Notes: generated from the sequence alone by a model not told the origin. Shown: positions 6,149 to 12,618, counted from the stretch's first letter. The stretch is 12,618 nucleotides of DNA from Azophilus sp964348115 (GCA_964348115.1 CAYGBY010000105.1:1-12618), one strand, 5' to 3'. A program made the numbers and translations.

Positions 6149-7314
6149 GAATTCATGCTCCAGCCTTCCTGAAGTGTCTTGGCAAGGGCGGGCAATGTAC
6201 CCATTTCGATGGCCCGGCGCAAACGCGCCAGTAAATCCTGGTAGTAGTGCAGATTGTGGGTGGTCATCAGCATGGCGCCGAGGATCTCCCCGCAGCGGTC
6301 CAGATGGTGCAGGTAGGCGCGGGAATAGCGGCTGCAGGTGGGGCAGGCGCAGTTGGCGTCCAGCGGCGCGTCGGCGCGTCGATGCTGGGCGTTGCGGATC
6401 TTCACCACCCCTTGGCTGGTGAACAGGTGGCCATTGCGGGCGTTGCGGGTGGGCAGCACGCAGTCGAATAGATCCAGGCCCAGGGTGACGCCATGCAGCA
6501 GATCCTGGGGTGTGCCCACACCCATCAGGTAGCGCGGGCTGTCTTCGGGCATGTGCGGGACGATGGCGGCCAGAACTGCATGCATCTCCGCCTTCGGCTC
6601 CCCCACCGACAGGCCGCCTAGGGCGTAGCCGTCAAAGCCTGTCTCCAGGAGCCGCTGCAGGCACTCCTTGCGCAGATGCGGATGCATGCCCCCTTGCACG
6701 ATGCCGAACAGCTTGGAGCTTGCCGCGCCCTGAGGCTGGGATGGCCGCGCTTGCGCCTGTTCCGCCGGCCCGCCCGGCCTTGCTTCTCCATCGCGCGGCC
6801 AAGCTGCCTTGCTGCGCTGCGCCCAGCGTAGGGAGAGCTCCATCGACGCCCTTGCCTCGGTTTCCGTAGCGGGGTAGTCCGTGCATTCGTCCAGCACCAT
6901 CAGGATGTCGCTGCCTAGGTTGCGTTGTAGCTGGATGGCCCGCTCCGGGGTCAAGCGCACGAGGTCTCCGTTGACGGGAGAGCGAAAAACGGCGCCTTCT
7001 TCGCTGACTTTGCGCAACGCCCCCAGGCTCCATACCTGAAAGCCGCCGCTGTCCGTGAGAATGGGGCCGGGCCACTGCATGAAGCCGTGCAGGCCGCCGA
7101 AATCCCGAATCAGCGCGTCCCCAGGGCGCAGCATCAGGTGGAAGCTGTTGCCCAACAGAATCTGCACCCCCGCCGCCCGCAGCCCCTCCGGCGTCATGGC
7201 CTTGACTGTGCCGTAGGTGCCGCAGGGCATGAAGGCTGGCGTCTGCACCACGCCATGCGCCGTGGTCAGCCTGCCACGCCGGGCGGCCCCGCATGCACGG
7301 AGCACCTCAAACAT
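6145..7314 (-). CDS. tgt: tRNA-guanine transglycosylase
   Basis: Tgt exchanges guanine 34 of GU(N)-anticodon tRNAs for preQ1, the base-insertion step of queuosine synthesis. From the ATG at 7312-7314 the product is 389 residues. It shows ILTDSGGFQV with Asp88, FDCVLPTRNARNGH with the expected nucleophile Asp284, and the zinc site Cys322, Cys324, Cys327 and His353. The frame remains open 24 codons upstream, but that part lies inside queA and has no counterpart in the family, while MFEVLRACGAARRG aligns with the E. coli N-terminus. The start overlaps the queA stop by 8 bases. One oddity is an extra, roughly 20-residue Gly/Pro/Ala/Gln-rich segment at about 172-199, before KLFGIVQGG, absent from E. 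coli Tgt. It is probably a flexible surface loop. Confidence 0.95.
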   Translation of the reverse strand: MFEVLRACGAARRGRLTTAHGVVQTPAFMPCGTYGTVKAMTPEGLRAAGVQILLGNSFHLMLRPGDALIRDFGGLHGFMQWPGPILTDSGGFQVWSLGALRKVSEEGAVFRSPVNGDLVRLTPERAIQLQRNLGSDILMVLDECTDYPATETEARASMELSLRWAQRSKAAWPRDGEARPGGPAEQAQARPSQPQGAASSKLFGIVQGGMHPHLRKECLQRLLETGFDGYALGGLSVGEPKAEMHAVLAAIVPHMPEDSPRYLMGVGTPQDLLHGVTLGLDLFDCVLPTRNARNGHLFTSQGVVKIRNAQHRRADAPLDANCACPTCSRYSRAYLHHLDRCGEILGAMLMTTHNLHYYQDLLARLRRAIEMGTLPALAKTLQEGWSMNS

Positions 7315-8329
7315 CGGCAAACCGGTTGGTGAACATGGCGTCCCCGTAGCTGAAGAAGCGGTAGCGTTGCCGCACGGCGCATTCATAGGCCCGCAATGTG
7401 CGTCGCCGCCCAGCGAAGGCGCACACCAGCATCAGCAAGGTCGATTCCGGCAGGTGGAAGTTGGTCAGCAGGGCGTCCACTACGCGAAAGCGAAAGCCCG
7501 GCCTGATGAACAACCGGGTCTCGCCGCGGCAGGGACCAATGCATCCGCGCCGCAGCGCCACCGTCTCCAAGGTGCGCACCACCGTGGTGCCCACGGCGAT
7601 GAGGCGGCCGGGGCCCGCCAAGCAGGCTTGAATGCGCTCGGCCGCGGCGCGGGAAACCTCATAGCGCTCTGAGTGCATTTGATGTGCGGACAACTCCTGG
7701 ACGCGCATTGGCTGGAAGGTGCCGGCGCCGATGTGCAGGGTGATTTCCGCCACCCCGGCGCAACGCTGTCGGATGCGGTCCAGCAGCCCCTGGGAGAAGT
7801 GCAGGCCGGCGGTGGGCGCCGCGCAGGCGCCAGGCACTTCGGCGAAGACGGTTTGGTAGCGCTCCTGGTCGGCCGCCTGAGCGTCGCGCTTGATGTAAGG
7901 CGGCAAGGGGGTTTCGCCAAAGCGGCCCAGAAACTCCTGCACCGGCGCTGGGAAGCGCATTTGCTGGAACTGTCCCACCCTGCCCAGCACGGCAATCCGC
8001 TGTCCCGCCACCTCCACGCTGCGCCCGGCCCGCAAAGGCTTGCTGCTGCGGCTGTGGCACAGGGCGGTGCAGTCGTCCTCAATGCGCTCCACCAGCAACT
8101 CCACGACGCCGCCGCTGTCCTTCACGCCCCGCAGCCGGGCGTTCAGCACCTTGGTGTTGTTCACCACCACCAAGTCATCCGGACCCAACAGGTCGGCGAA
8201 ATCAGCGATGCGCCGGTGCGCCACCCCATCGGCCAGCACCTGCAGCAGCCGCGCCCCTTCCCGCTGCGCCGACGGCGCCTGCGCAATAAGCGCCTCCGGC
8301 AGGGCGTAGCCAAAGTCCGACCTACGCAT
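7307..8329 (-). CDS. queA: S-adenosylmethionine:tRNA ribosyltransferase-isomerase QueA
   Basis: QueA transfers and rearranges the ribosyl part of S-adenosylmethionine onto preQ1-modified tRNA to give epoxyqueuosine, the step after Tgt. The 340-residue product (E. coli 356) begins with RRSDFGYALPEALIAQAP, typical of the family, and contains VVVNNTKVLNARL, ETPLPPYIKR, AAPTAGLHFSQ, HIGAGTFQP, GTTVVRTLE and TNFHLPESTLLMLVCAFAG. The start ATG (8327-8329) is preceded by GGTAAA at ribosome-site distance. QueA is the first gene of the queA-tgt-yajC-secD-secF unit and follows the oxidoreductase genes after 82 bases. No truncation is seen. Confidence 0.95.
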   Translation of the reverse strand: MRRSDFGYALPEALIAQAPSAQREGARLLQVLADGVAHRRIADFADLLGPDDLVVVNNTKVLNARLRGVKDSGGVVELLVERIEDDCTALCHSRSSKPLRAGRSVEVAGQRIAVLGRVGQFQQMRFPAPVQEFLGRFGETPLPPYIKRDAQAADQERYQTVFAEVPGACAAPTAGLHFSQGLLDRIRQRCAGVAEITLHIGAGTFQPMRVQELSAHQMHSERYEVSRAAAERIQACLAGPGRLIAVGTTVVRTLETVALRRGCIGPCRGETRLFIRPGFRFRVVDALLTNFHLPESTLLMLVCAFAGRRRTLRAYECAVRQRYRFFSYGDAMFTNRFADV

Positions 8330-8359
8330 TGGCTTTACCGACCAACGAACGAAGGCGGG

Positions 8360-8365
8360 ATTCTA
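8360..8365 (-). promoter_or_regulatory. Candidate -10 box for the queA-secF operon
   Basis: On the minus strand TAGAAT lies 31 bases before the queA start codon, in the 82-base gap after the oxidoreductase large subunit. It matches TATAAT at five of six positions. The -35 region is GC-rich and has no good hexamer at 17 bases; TTGCGC occurs at a 20-base spacing. Because the gap is short, read-through from the upstream genes cannot be excluded. Confidence 0.3.
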
Positions 8366-8411
8366 CAATGTCCTGGCGCGCTCCGGCGCAACGCAGTTGG
8401 CGGCCCTAGGG

Positions 8412-10643
8412 TTAGGCCATCCTGTCGCGTTCCTCCACCCTGTAGTCCAGGTCATATTTGCTGATGGGGAGTTCGCGGATGCGGGTGCCGGTTGCCGCGT
8501 AGATGGCGTTGGCCAAGGCCGGGGCGATCGCCGGGGTGCCGGGTTCACCGCCGCCGCCCAAGGGGGCGCCGCTGTTGATGATGTGGGTTTCGATATGCGG
8601 CGCCTCGTCCATGCGCACCACGGGGTAGTCATGGAAGTTGCTTTGCGCCACGGCGCCCTTGACGATGGTGATCTCGCCGTAGAGGGCCGCGGACAGGCCG
8701 TAGATGATGCCGGATTCCATCTGCGCCACCAGTCCGTTGGGGGAGATGGCGAAACCTGGATCCACCACGCAAACCACCCTGTCCACTTGCACTTTGCCCT
8801 GCTGCACGGTGACCTCCGCCACCTGGGCGACGATGGTGCCGAAGGATTCCTGCAGGGCGATGCCGCGGCCGCGGCCCTCCGGCATGGGCTGGCCCCAGCC
8901 GGCGGCTGCGGCAGCACGATCCAACACCGCCCGGTGGCGGGGGGCGCCGTCCAGCAGGTCCCGGCGGAATTCATAGGGGTCACGGCCGGCGGCTGCGGCC
9001 AGTTCATCGGCGAAGCCCTCCGTGAAGAAGCCGTGCTGGGAGTGGTCCACGCTGCGCCAAGGCCCGAACGGCACATGGGTTGGGCTGCGGGTGTGGCCGA
9101 TGCTTTGGCTGGCGACGGCATAGGGGATCAGGGGCGCTTCAGCCGGCTCGTGCTTGTCCACATAGCCGTTCTCCCAAGCCAGCACCCGGCCGCTGGCGTC
9201 CAGGGCGGCGCGGAAGCGGCTCATCGCGGCAGGGCGGTAGTTGTCCTGGCGCAAGTCCTCCTCCCGGGAGTAGATGAGCTTCACCGGAACCTTGGCCGCA
9301 TTGGCGACCAGCGCCGCCTGCACGGCGTAGTCCGCCTGGGCGCGGCGACCGAAGCCACCGCCCAAATAAAGGTTGTGGATGGTCACCGCCTCGGCATCCA
9401 AGCCCAGGGCCGCGGCCACTTCGGTGCGAAAGGCCAGCGGATTCTGGCTGCCGGTCCACAGATCGCACTTGCCCTCCCGCACCCAGGCGGTGGCGTTCAG
9501 GGGCTCCATGGGCGCGTGGGCAAGGTAGGGGGCGCGGTATTCGGCGCTGACTACCTTGTCCGCGCTTGCGAAGGCGGCCGCAGCGTCCCCTTCGTCACGG
9601 TCCCAGGACCAGGCGTTGCTGGCCGCGGCGGCGTCCAGATCCTGGGCGAACTGGGCAAAAATGCCGTTTTGGCTGACAGCCTCCAGGCCTTCGTTGCGCC
9701 AACTGGCCTGCACTTGGTTCAGCGCCTGCTGCGCCTGCCAGTAGCCGTCGGCGACCACGGCCACGGCGTTGTCAAGCCGCACAATTTGCGGATTGCCCGG
9801 CATTCCCTCGGCTTTGGCCGCATCGCTGCTGTCCAACAGCCCGCCGAACACTGGGGAGCGCCTGATGGCGGCGTAGCGCATGCCAGGCAATTGGGCGTCG
9901 ATGCCGAACTGCGCGCTGCCATCCACCTTGGCCGGGATGTCGAGGCGATGCGGGCTTTTGCCCATGAAGCGGAAGTCCGCTGGCGCTTTCAGCTTGGGGG
10001 CCGCCGGCGGCGTCATCTCCGCGGCGGCTGCCGCAAAGGTGGCGAAGGGCGCCCTGCGTCCGGTTTGCGGATGCAGGATGTGGCCTTCGCTGGCCCGCAG
10101 TTGCGCCTTGGGCGCCTGCCATGCGGAGGCTGCTGCGCTGAGCAACATTTCCCGGGCGGCTGCGCCGGCCACCCGCATGCCCGCCTGGCCGGTGCCGCGG
10201 ATGCTGGTGCTGCCGCCGGTGATCTGCAGATCCATGAATTGCGTGAACCTGAGCAGAGCGCCGTCCACCGTAGGCAGCAGCACCCTTGGCACCTCCACCC
10301 CAGCCATCAGAACCCCCCGCGCCAAGGGGTAGTTGGCGTATTCCGCAACGGCCGGCGCCTCCAGCATGGATACGTTTTCCCAAGCGGCGTCCAGCTCATC
10401 CGCCAACATCTGCACAAGGCTCGTGTGTACGCCTTGGCCCATCTCGCAATGGGGCACGATGGCGGTGACGCTGTTGTCGGCGCCAATCTTCACCCAAGCG
10501 TTGACCAGGGCCTCATCCGCCGCCGCCACCAAAGCCGCCATGCCCTGGTGCCGGTCTCCGGGACGGATGGCTACGCCCACCAACAGACCACCGCCCGCCA
10601 AGGCGCCGGCGGTGATGAACCCCCGTCGCGTCCACTTACCCAT
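8412..10643 (-). CDS. Molybdopterin-binding oxidoreductase large subunit, IorB-like, Tat-exported
   Basis: This 743-residue protein belongs to the xanthine-oxidase-type molybdenum hydroxylases of the isoquinoline 1-oxidoreductase beta / aldehyde dehydrogenase group, which insert water-derived oxygen into aldehydes or N-heterocycles. It opens with a twin-arginine signal (MGKWTRRGFITAG, Arg6-Arg7, then a hydrophobic stretch to about 27), so the enzyme should act in the periplasm. Cofactor motifs follow: CEMGQGVHTS (66-75), MEPLNATAW (379-387), GGGFGRR (428-434), GPWRSVDHSQ (527-536) and GGGGEPGTP (696-704), whose Glu700 is in the position of the catalytic glutamate. The start overlaps the small-subunit stop by 8 bases and has a strong GGAGGAG ribosome site. 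No cytochrome or maturation gene is adjacent. The substrate cannot be told from the sequence; IorB is only the nearest family name. Confidence 0.9.
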   Translation of the reverse strand: MGKWTRRGFITAGALAGGGLLVGVAIRPGDRHQGMAALVAAADEALVNAWVKIGADNSVTAIVPHCEMGQGVHTSLVQMLADELDAAWENVSMLEAPAVAEYANYPLARGVLMAGVEVPRVLLPTVDGALLRFTQFMDLQITGGSTSIRGTGQAGMRVAGAAAREMLLSAAASAWQAPKAQLRASEGHILHPQTGRRAPFATFAAAAAEMTPPAAPKLKAPADFRFMGKSPHRLDIPAKVDGSAQFGIDAQLPGMRYAAIRRSPVFGGLLDSSDAAKAEGMPGNPQIVRLDNAVAVVADGYWQAQQALNQVQASWRNEGLEAVSQNGIFAQFAQDLDAAAASNAWSWDRDEGDAAAAFASADKVVSAEYRAPYLAHAPMEPLNATAWVREGKCDLWTGSQNPLAFRTEVAAALGLDAEAVTIHNLYLGGGFGRRAQADYAVQAALVANAAKVPVKLIYSREEDLRQDNYRPAAMSRFRAALDASGRVLAWENGYVDKHEPAEAPLIPYAVASQSIGHTRSPTHVPFGPWRSVDHSQHGFFTEGFADELAAAAGRDPYEFRRDLLDGAPRHRAVLDRAAAAAGWGQPMPEGRGRGIALQESFGTIVAQVAEVTVQQGKVQVDRVVCVVDPGFAISPNGLVAQMESGIIYGLSAALYGEITIVKGAVAQSNFHDYPVVRMDEAPHIETHIINSGAPLGGGGEPGTPAIAPALANAIYAATGTRIRELPISKYDLDYRVEERDRMA

Positions 10644-11139
10644 GATGCGTCTCCTCCGTCACCTTGGCGGGTTGCGCCGTCTCGCCTCCCATTTGCGCCG
10701 CAGCCCGCTTGATGGCCTGGCGAATGCGGCCATAGGCGCCGCATCTGCAGATGTTGCCACGCAGGGCGGCGTCGATGTCCGCGTCCGTGGGCTGCGCGTT
10801 GCTGCGCAGCAGCGCCTCAGCGGACATGATCTGGCCGGATTGGCAATAGCCGCACTGGGGCGCCTGTTCGTCTATCCAAGCTTGCTGCACGGGCGTCAAG
10901 GTCCCGTCCCCCAAGCCTTCAATGGTGGTGACCTGCCGCCCTTGGGCTGCGGCCGCAGGCAGGACGCAGGAGCGCACGGGTTGGCCGTCCAAATGCACCG
11001 TGCAGGCGCCGCATTGGGCAATGCCGCAGCCGAACTTGGTGCCGGTAAGCCCGATCTGCTCCCGCACCACCCATAGCAGCGGCGTAGCGGGGTCCATGTC
11101 CAAGGCGTGGCGTTTGCCGTTGACCGTCAATTCAATCAT
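10636..11139 (-). CDS. (2Fe-2S)-binding oxidoreductase small subunit, IorA-like
   Basis: This 167-residue protein is the electron-transfer partner of the molybdenum subunit encoded next. It has a plant-type ferredoxin domain with Cys38, Cys43, Cys46 and Cys58 (CGIAQCGACTV), then a helical domain with Cys96, Cys99, Cys131 and Cys133 (CGYCQSGQ and ICRCGAY), the standard two-cluster arrangement. The ATG at 11137-11139 gives MIELTVNGKRHALD, the usual family start. A longer in-frame start at 11298 is rejected because it would run through the tRNA-Leu gene. AGCAGGG upstream is a fair ribosome site. There is no signal peptide, so export would rely on riding with the Tat-signalled large subunit. The 8-base overlap with that gene indicates coupled translation. 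Confidence 0.92.
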   Translation of the reverse strand: MIELTVNGKRHALDMDPATPLLWVVREQIGLTGTKFGCGIAQCGACTVHLDGQPVRSCVLPAAAAQGRQVTTIEGLGDGTLTPVQQAWIDEQAPQCGYCQSGQIMSAEALLRSNAQPTDADIDAALRGNICRCGAYGRIRQAIKRAAAQMGGETAQPAKVTEETHHG

Positions 11140-11172
11140 GCACAGGCCCTGCTGAAAGGAAAACGCGCATCC

Positions 11173-11178
11173 TATGCT
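11173..11178 (+). promoter_or_regulatory. Candidate -10 box of tRNA-Leu
   Basis: TATGCT lies 25 bases before the tRNA and is followed by a very GC-rich stretch (CCGCCGCCCCGC). A GC-rich discriminator is typical of stable-RNA promoters under stringent control. The -35 region is not clear; TGCTGA lies 17 bases upstream. The oxidoreductase genes start only 64 bases away in the other direction, so both promoters must share this small spacer. Confidence 0.4.
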
Positions 11179-11203
11179 AAAATCCGCCGCCCCGCACCCC
11201 TTT

Positions 11204-11290
11204 GCCTGGGTGGCGAAATAGGTAGACGCGCCAGACTCAAAATCTGGTTTGGGCAACCAAGTGAGAGTTCGAGTCTCTCCCCAGGCACCA
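11204..11290 (+). tRNA. tRNA-Leu (anticodon CAA)
   Basis: An 87-base leucine tRNA of the leuX type, reading UUG codons. The acceptor stem is GCCTGGG (11204-11210) with CCCAGGC (11280-11286), then A and an encoded CCA (11288-11290). The anticodon stem is CCAGA with TCTGG around the loop CTCAAAA, which puts anticodon CAA at 11238-11240. The long class II variable arm pairs TTGG with CCAA around GCAA. The T arm is GAGAG, TTCGAGT, CTCTC (11263-11279). All stems are perfect. It stands alone, divergent from the oxidoreductase genes, and marks the change from core genes to the accessory-looking right end. Confidence 0.97.
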
Positions 11291-11365
11291 ATTCCCACTT
11301 TTCAAGACCCTGCACACCGTTCCAATGCTCCTTGCATGCAAACAATCGGACTTCCGGAACTTCGG

Positions 11366-11403
11366 TTGACTAGGGCCGGTGTTTTTCCTACCTTAAAGTA
11401 AGG
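11366..11403 (+). promoter_or_regulatory. Candidate antitoxin promoter with overlapping palindrome
   Basis: TTGACT at 11366-11371 is a good -35 hexamer. The -10 region 17 bases on reads TACCTT, which is poor. A small palindrome, CCTTA-AAG-TAAGG (11391-11403), covers the end of that region and the AAGGA ribosome site of the following gene. VapB-type antitoxins usually repress their own promoter through such palindromes, so an operator is plausible but unproven. Confidence 0.3.
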
Positions 11404-11411
11404 AATTGATG

Positions 11412-11430
11412 CGTAGTAATGCAAACTACG
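11412..11430 (+). promoter_or_regulatory. Hairpin or operator over the antitoxin start codon
   Basis: CGTAGT (11412-11417) and ACTACG (11425-11430) are perfectly complementary around the loop AATGCAA, which contains the ATG start codon. As DNA it is a 6-bp palindrome suitable for an autoregulator; as RNA it would expose the start codon in a hairpin loop. It may reflect antitoxin autoregulation. Confidence 0.3.
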
Positions 11431-11634
11431 ATTAAAAGCAAGGGTCAGGTCACCGTTCCCAAGCCAATCAGGGATCGACTTCACTTGCGGCCCGGCGACA
11501 AGTTAGACTTCCCGCTCGACGAAGACAACGGCCTTCGAGTGGAGCCGGTGACTGTGCCGATGACCAGGCTGAAGGGTATGCTGCCGAAACCAGAGCGCCC
11601 GATCACCAGTTGGCGGAAATGGAAGACGCCATAG
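11419..11634 (+). CDS. AbrB/SpoVT-domain (VapB-like) antitoxin, C-terminus frameshifted
   Basis: Residues 1-47 (MQTTIKSKGQVTVPKPIRDRL, then LRPGDKLDFPLDEDNGLRVEP) are a clear swapped-hairpin AbrB DNA-binding domain, as in VapB/MazE-type antitoxins. The frame then runs to residue 71 with an odd ending, TSWRKWKTP. Moving to the frame one base back at 11610 restores the usual antitoxin tail, LAEMEDAIAAGG, after KPERPIT. A single-base deletion near 11607 therefore most likely broke the gene. No toxin gene (PIN domain or MazF type) follows: the shifted frame continues without a stop into the nucleotidyltransferase. The DNA-binding half could still be made. AAGGA at 11400-11404 is the likely ribosome site, rather far from the start. 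Confidence 0.75.
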   Translation: MQTTIKSKGQVTVPKPIRDRLHLRPGDKLDFPLDEDNGLRVEPVTVPMTRLKGMLPKPERPITSWRKWKTP

Positions 11635-11687
11635 CCGCCGGGGGTGTGCCAGATGTGTTTGAGCTAGAACAGGGACTCTTAGGGGTT

Positions 11688-12509
11688 ATGCAGATCGTCA
11701 TTCCCATGTCTGGATTCGGAGAGCGCTTCCGCCTTGCCGGCTACAAGACGCCCAAGCCGCTGATCGAAATCGACGGCAAGCCCATGATCGCACACGTGCT
11801 GGATATGTTTCCTGGCGAGGGCGATTTCATCTTCATCTGCAACCAGGAGCACATTGACACGCCCGCATACCGCATGGAGCAGATCCTGCGCGCGTTTTGC
11901 CCGACCGGGCGCATCTTTGGCCTCTCGCCGCATGCGCTTGGTCCGGTGCATGCGGTGCGCCAAGCTGAGCATCTGCTGGATCCAGCCGGTCCGGTCATAG
12001 TCAACTATTGCGACTTCTCCTGCTACTGGGACTGGCATCACTTCAAGTTCTTCGTGCAGGAGACGGGCTGCGTGGGGGCGATTCCGGCGTATAAGGGCTT
12101 CCATCCCCACTTGCTGGGACCCACCCACTATGCCTACCTGCGCGAGACCGCCGGCTGGGTTGAAGACATCCAGGAGAAGCAACCCTACACCGACAATCAC
12201 ATGCAGGAGTTCGCCTCCAGCGGCACTTACTATTTTGCCTCGGCGCACGTCATGAGCGACGCCTTCCAAGCGACGGTTGATCAAGGCTTGAACTCAGGCG
12301 GGGAGTACTACGTCAGCTTGGCCTACAAGCCGCTGCTTGCCGAAGGGAAGTCGGTGGCAGTATATCCATTGCAACATTTCATGCAGTGGGGAACGCCGGA
12401 GGACATGGCTGAGTACTGCGGCTGGTCCAGTGCGTTTCGAACCCTTGCGTCCCCCTGTACCTCTCACTGCGCTTCCAACAAGAAAGCACCACATGCCTTG
12501 TCGGTCTAA
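11688..12509 (+). CDS. Sugar-phosphate nucleotidyltransferase-like protein
   Basis: This 273-residue product belongs to the NTP-transferase superfamily, which joins a sugar 1-phosphate to a nucleotide to make an activated sugar for cell-surface glycans. It has the N-terminal nucleotide loop SGFGERF (8-14), the PKP motif with Lys23, IDGKPMI (28-34), VNYCDF (105-110) with Asp109 at the likely metal site, FASSGTYYF (175-183), GEYYVSLAYKPLL, and QWGTPEDMAEY (233-243). The frame stays open upstream to 11610, but that part is antitoxin sequence, so the ATG at 11688, where the family begins, is chosen. AGGGG just before it is a tight ribosome site. The last 23 residues are Cys- and Ser-rich and not typical. 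The sugar and nucleotide cannot be predicted. The gene is followed by a paralogue. Confidence 0.85.
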   Translation: MQIVIPMSGFGERFRLAGYKTPKPLIEIDGKPMIAHVLDMFPGEGDFIFICNQEHIDTPAYRMEQILRAFCPTGRIFGLSPHALGPVHAVRQAEHLLDPAGPVIVNYCDFSCYWDWHHFKFFVQETGCVGAIPAYKGFHPHLLGPTHYAYLRETAGWVEDIQEKQPYTDNHMQEFASSGTYYFASAHVMSDAFQATVDQGLNSGGEYYVSLAYKPLLAEGKSVAVYPLQHFMQWGTPEDMAEYCGWSSAFRTLASPCTSHCASNKKAPHALSV

Positions 12510-12618
12510 TGCGCAGCCCCGCTAATGCTGAACCCAAGGGTGCGGTAATCATGCCTCTGGCCGGGCTCGGCCAGCGCTTCGTCGATGCCGGCTACGCGGT
12601 GCCCAAGCCGATGATCCC
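12509..12618 (+). CDS. Second nucleotidyltransferase, 5' part only
   Basis: A frame opens at ATG 12509-12511, sharing one base with the preceding stop (TAATG), and runs off the window after 36 codons. The residues MRSPANAEPKGAVIMPLAGL, then GQRFVDAGYAVPKPMI, contain the nucleotide loop AGLGQRF and the PKP motif in the same order and spacing as the gene before it. It is therefore a tandem relative rather than a repeat of the same sequence. The overlap implies coupled translation. Function beyond the NTP-transferase superfamily cannot be judged from this fragment. Confidence 0.8.
   Translation, partial: MRSPANAEPKGAVIMPLAGLGQRFVDAGYAVPKPMI

Noticed and set aside
6145..7386. Longer start for Tgt inside queA
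   Set aside because: The 24 extra residues have no counterpart in Tgt; the ATG at 7314 aligns with the E. coli N-terminus.
8380..8395. GCGC-CGGA-GCGC type hairpin between the molybdenum subunit and queA (minus strand)
   Set aside because: It is not followed by a T run, so it is not a convincing terminator.
8397..10712. 771-codon plus-strand open frame opposite the molybdenum subunit
   Set aside because: It is antisense to a gene with complete cofactor motifs. Its His/Gly/Ala-rich translation has no recognisable domain, and long antisense frames are common in GC-rich genes.
10636..11298. Longer start for the 2Fe-2S subunit
   Set aside because: The extension crosses the complete tRNA-Leu gene on the other strand; MIELTVNGKR at 11139 is the normal family start.
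11610..11687. TTG start extending the nucleotidyltransferase by 26 residues
   Set aside because: Those residues are the displaced antitoxin tail, and the enzyme's first strand begins at the ATG at 11688.
1..12618. CRISPR arrays, retron, phage or defence genes
   Set aside because: There are no regularly spaced repeats of CRISPR form, no reverse transcriptase, and no defence-type domains in any supported frame.

Overview
The window reads as chromosomal DNA of a GC-rich gammaproteobacterium. The evidence is the divergent trmJ/suhB pair (as in E. coli), the collinear queA-tgt-yajC-secD-secF cluster, the similarity of the TrmJ, SuhB, SecD, Tgt and QueA products to the E. coli proteins, and a leuX-type tRNA-Leu(CAA) with an encoded CCA end. 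I cannot name the genus.

Layout. Positions 1-241 hold no gene I can support. trmJ (242-970, minus) and suhB (1398-2192, plus) diverge from a 427-base spacer that contains a -10-like box, a perfect 14-bp inverted repeat with 150 bp between its arms, and a 12-bp direct repeat just before suhB. Positions 2193-2714 hold no intact gene but carry a decayed 5' end of an IS1380-family transposase (2390-2548, minus). From 8329 down to 2715 the minus strand carries a tightly packed housekeeping operon: queA, tgt, yajC, secD, secF. QueA and Tgt make queuosine in tRNA; YajC, SecD and SecF form the accessory membrane complex of the Sec translocon. The only loose junction is secD-secF, where 256 bases of repeat-bearing DNA separate the genes. 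From 11139 down to 8412 lies a two-gene minus-strand unit encoding a Tat-exported molybdenum hydroxylase of the isoquinoline 1-oxidoreductase type (2Fe-2S subunit plus molybdopterin subunit).

A plus-strand tRNA-Leu(CAA) at 11204-11290 appears to be a boundary. Beyond it, on the plus strand, are an AbrB/VapB-like antitoxin remnant whose C-terminus is shifted into another frame, a sugar-nucleotide-type nucleotidyltransferase (11688-12509), and the first 36 codons of a second, paralogous nucleotidyltransferase joined by a TAATG overlap. This looks like the start of a surface-glycan locus.

I found no convincing new multi-gene system. The most unusual structure is the secD-secF spacer: two 39-bp repeats with self-complementary ends lie inside an 87-codon open frame that overlaps secD and secF by ATGA at both ends. 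Next come the inverted-repeat element in the trmJ/suhB spacer and the broken antitoxin fused in frame to the nucleotidyltransferase.
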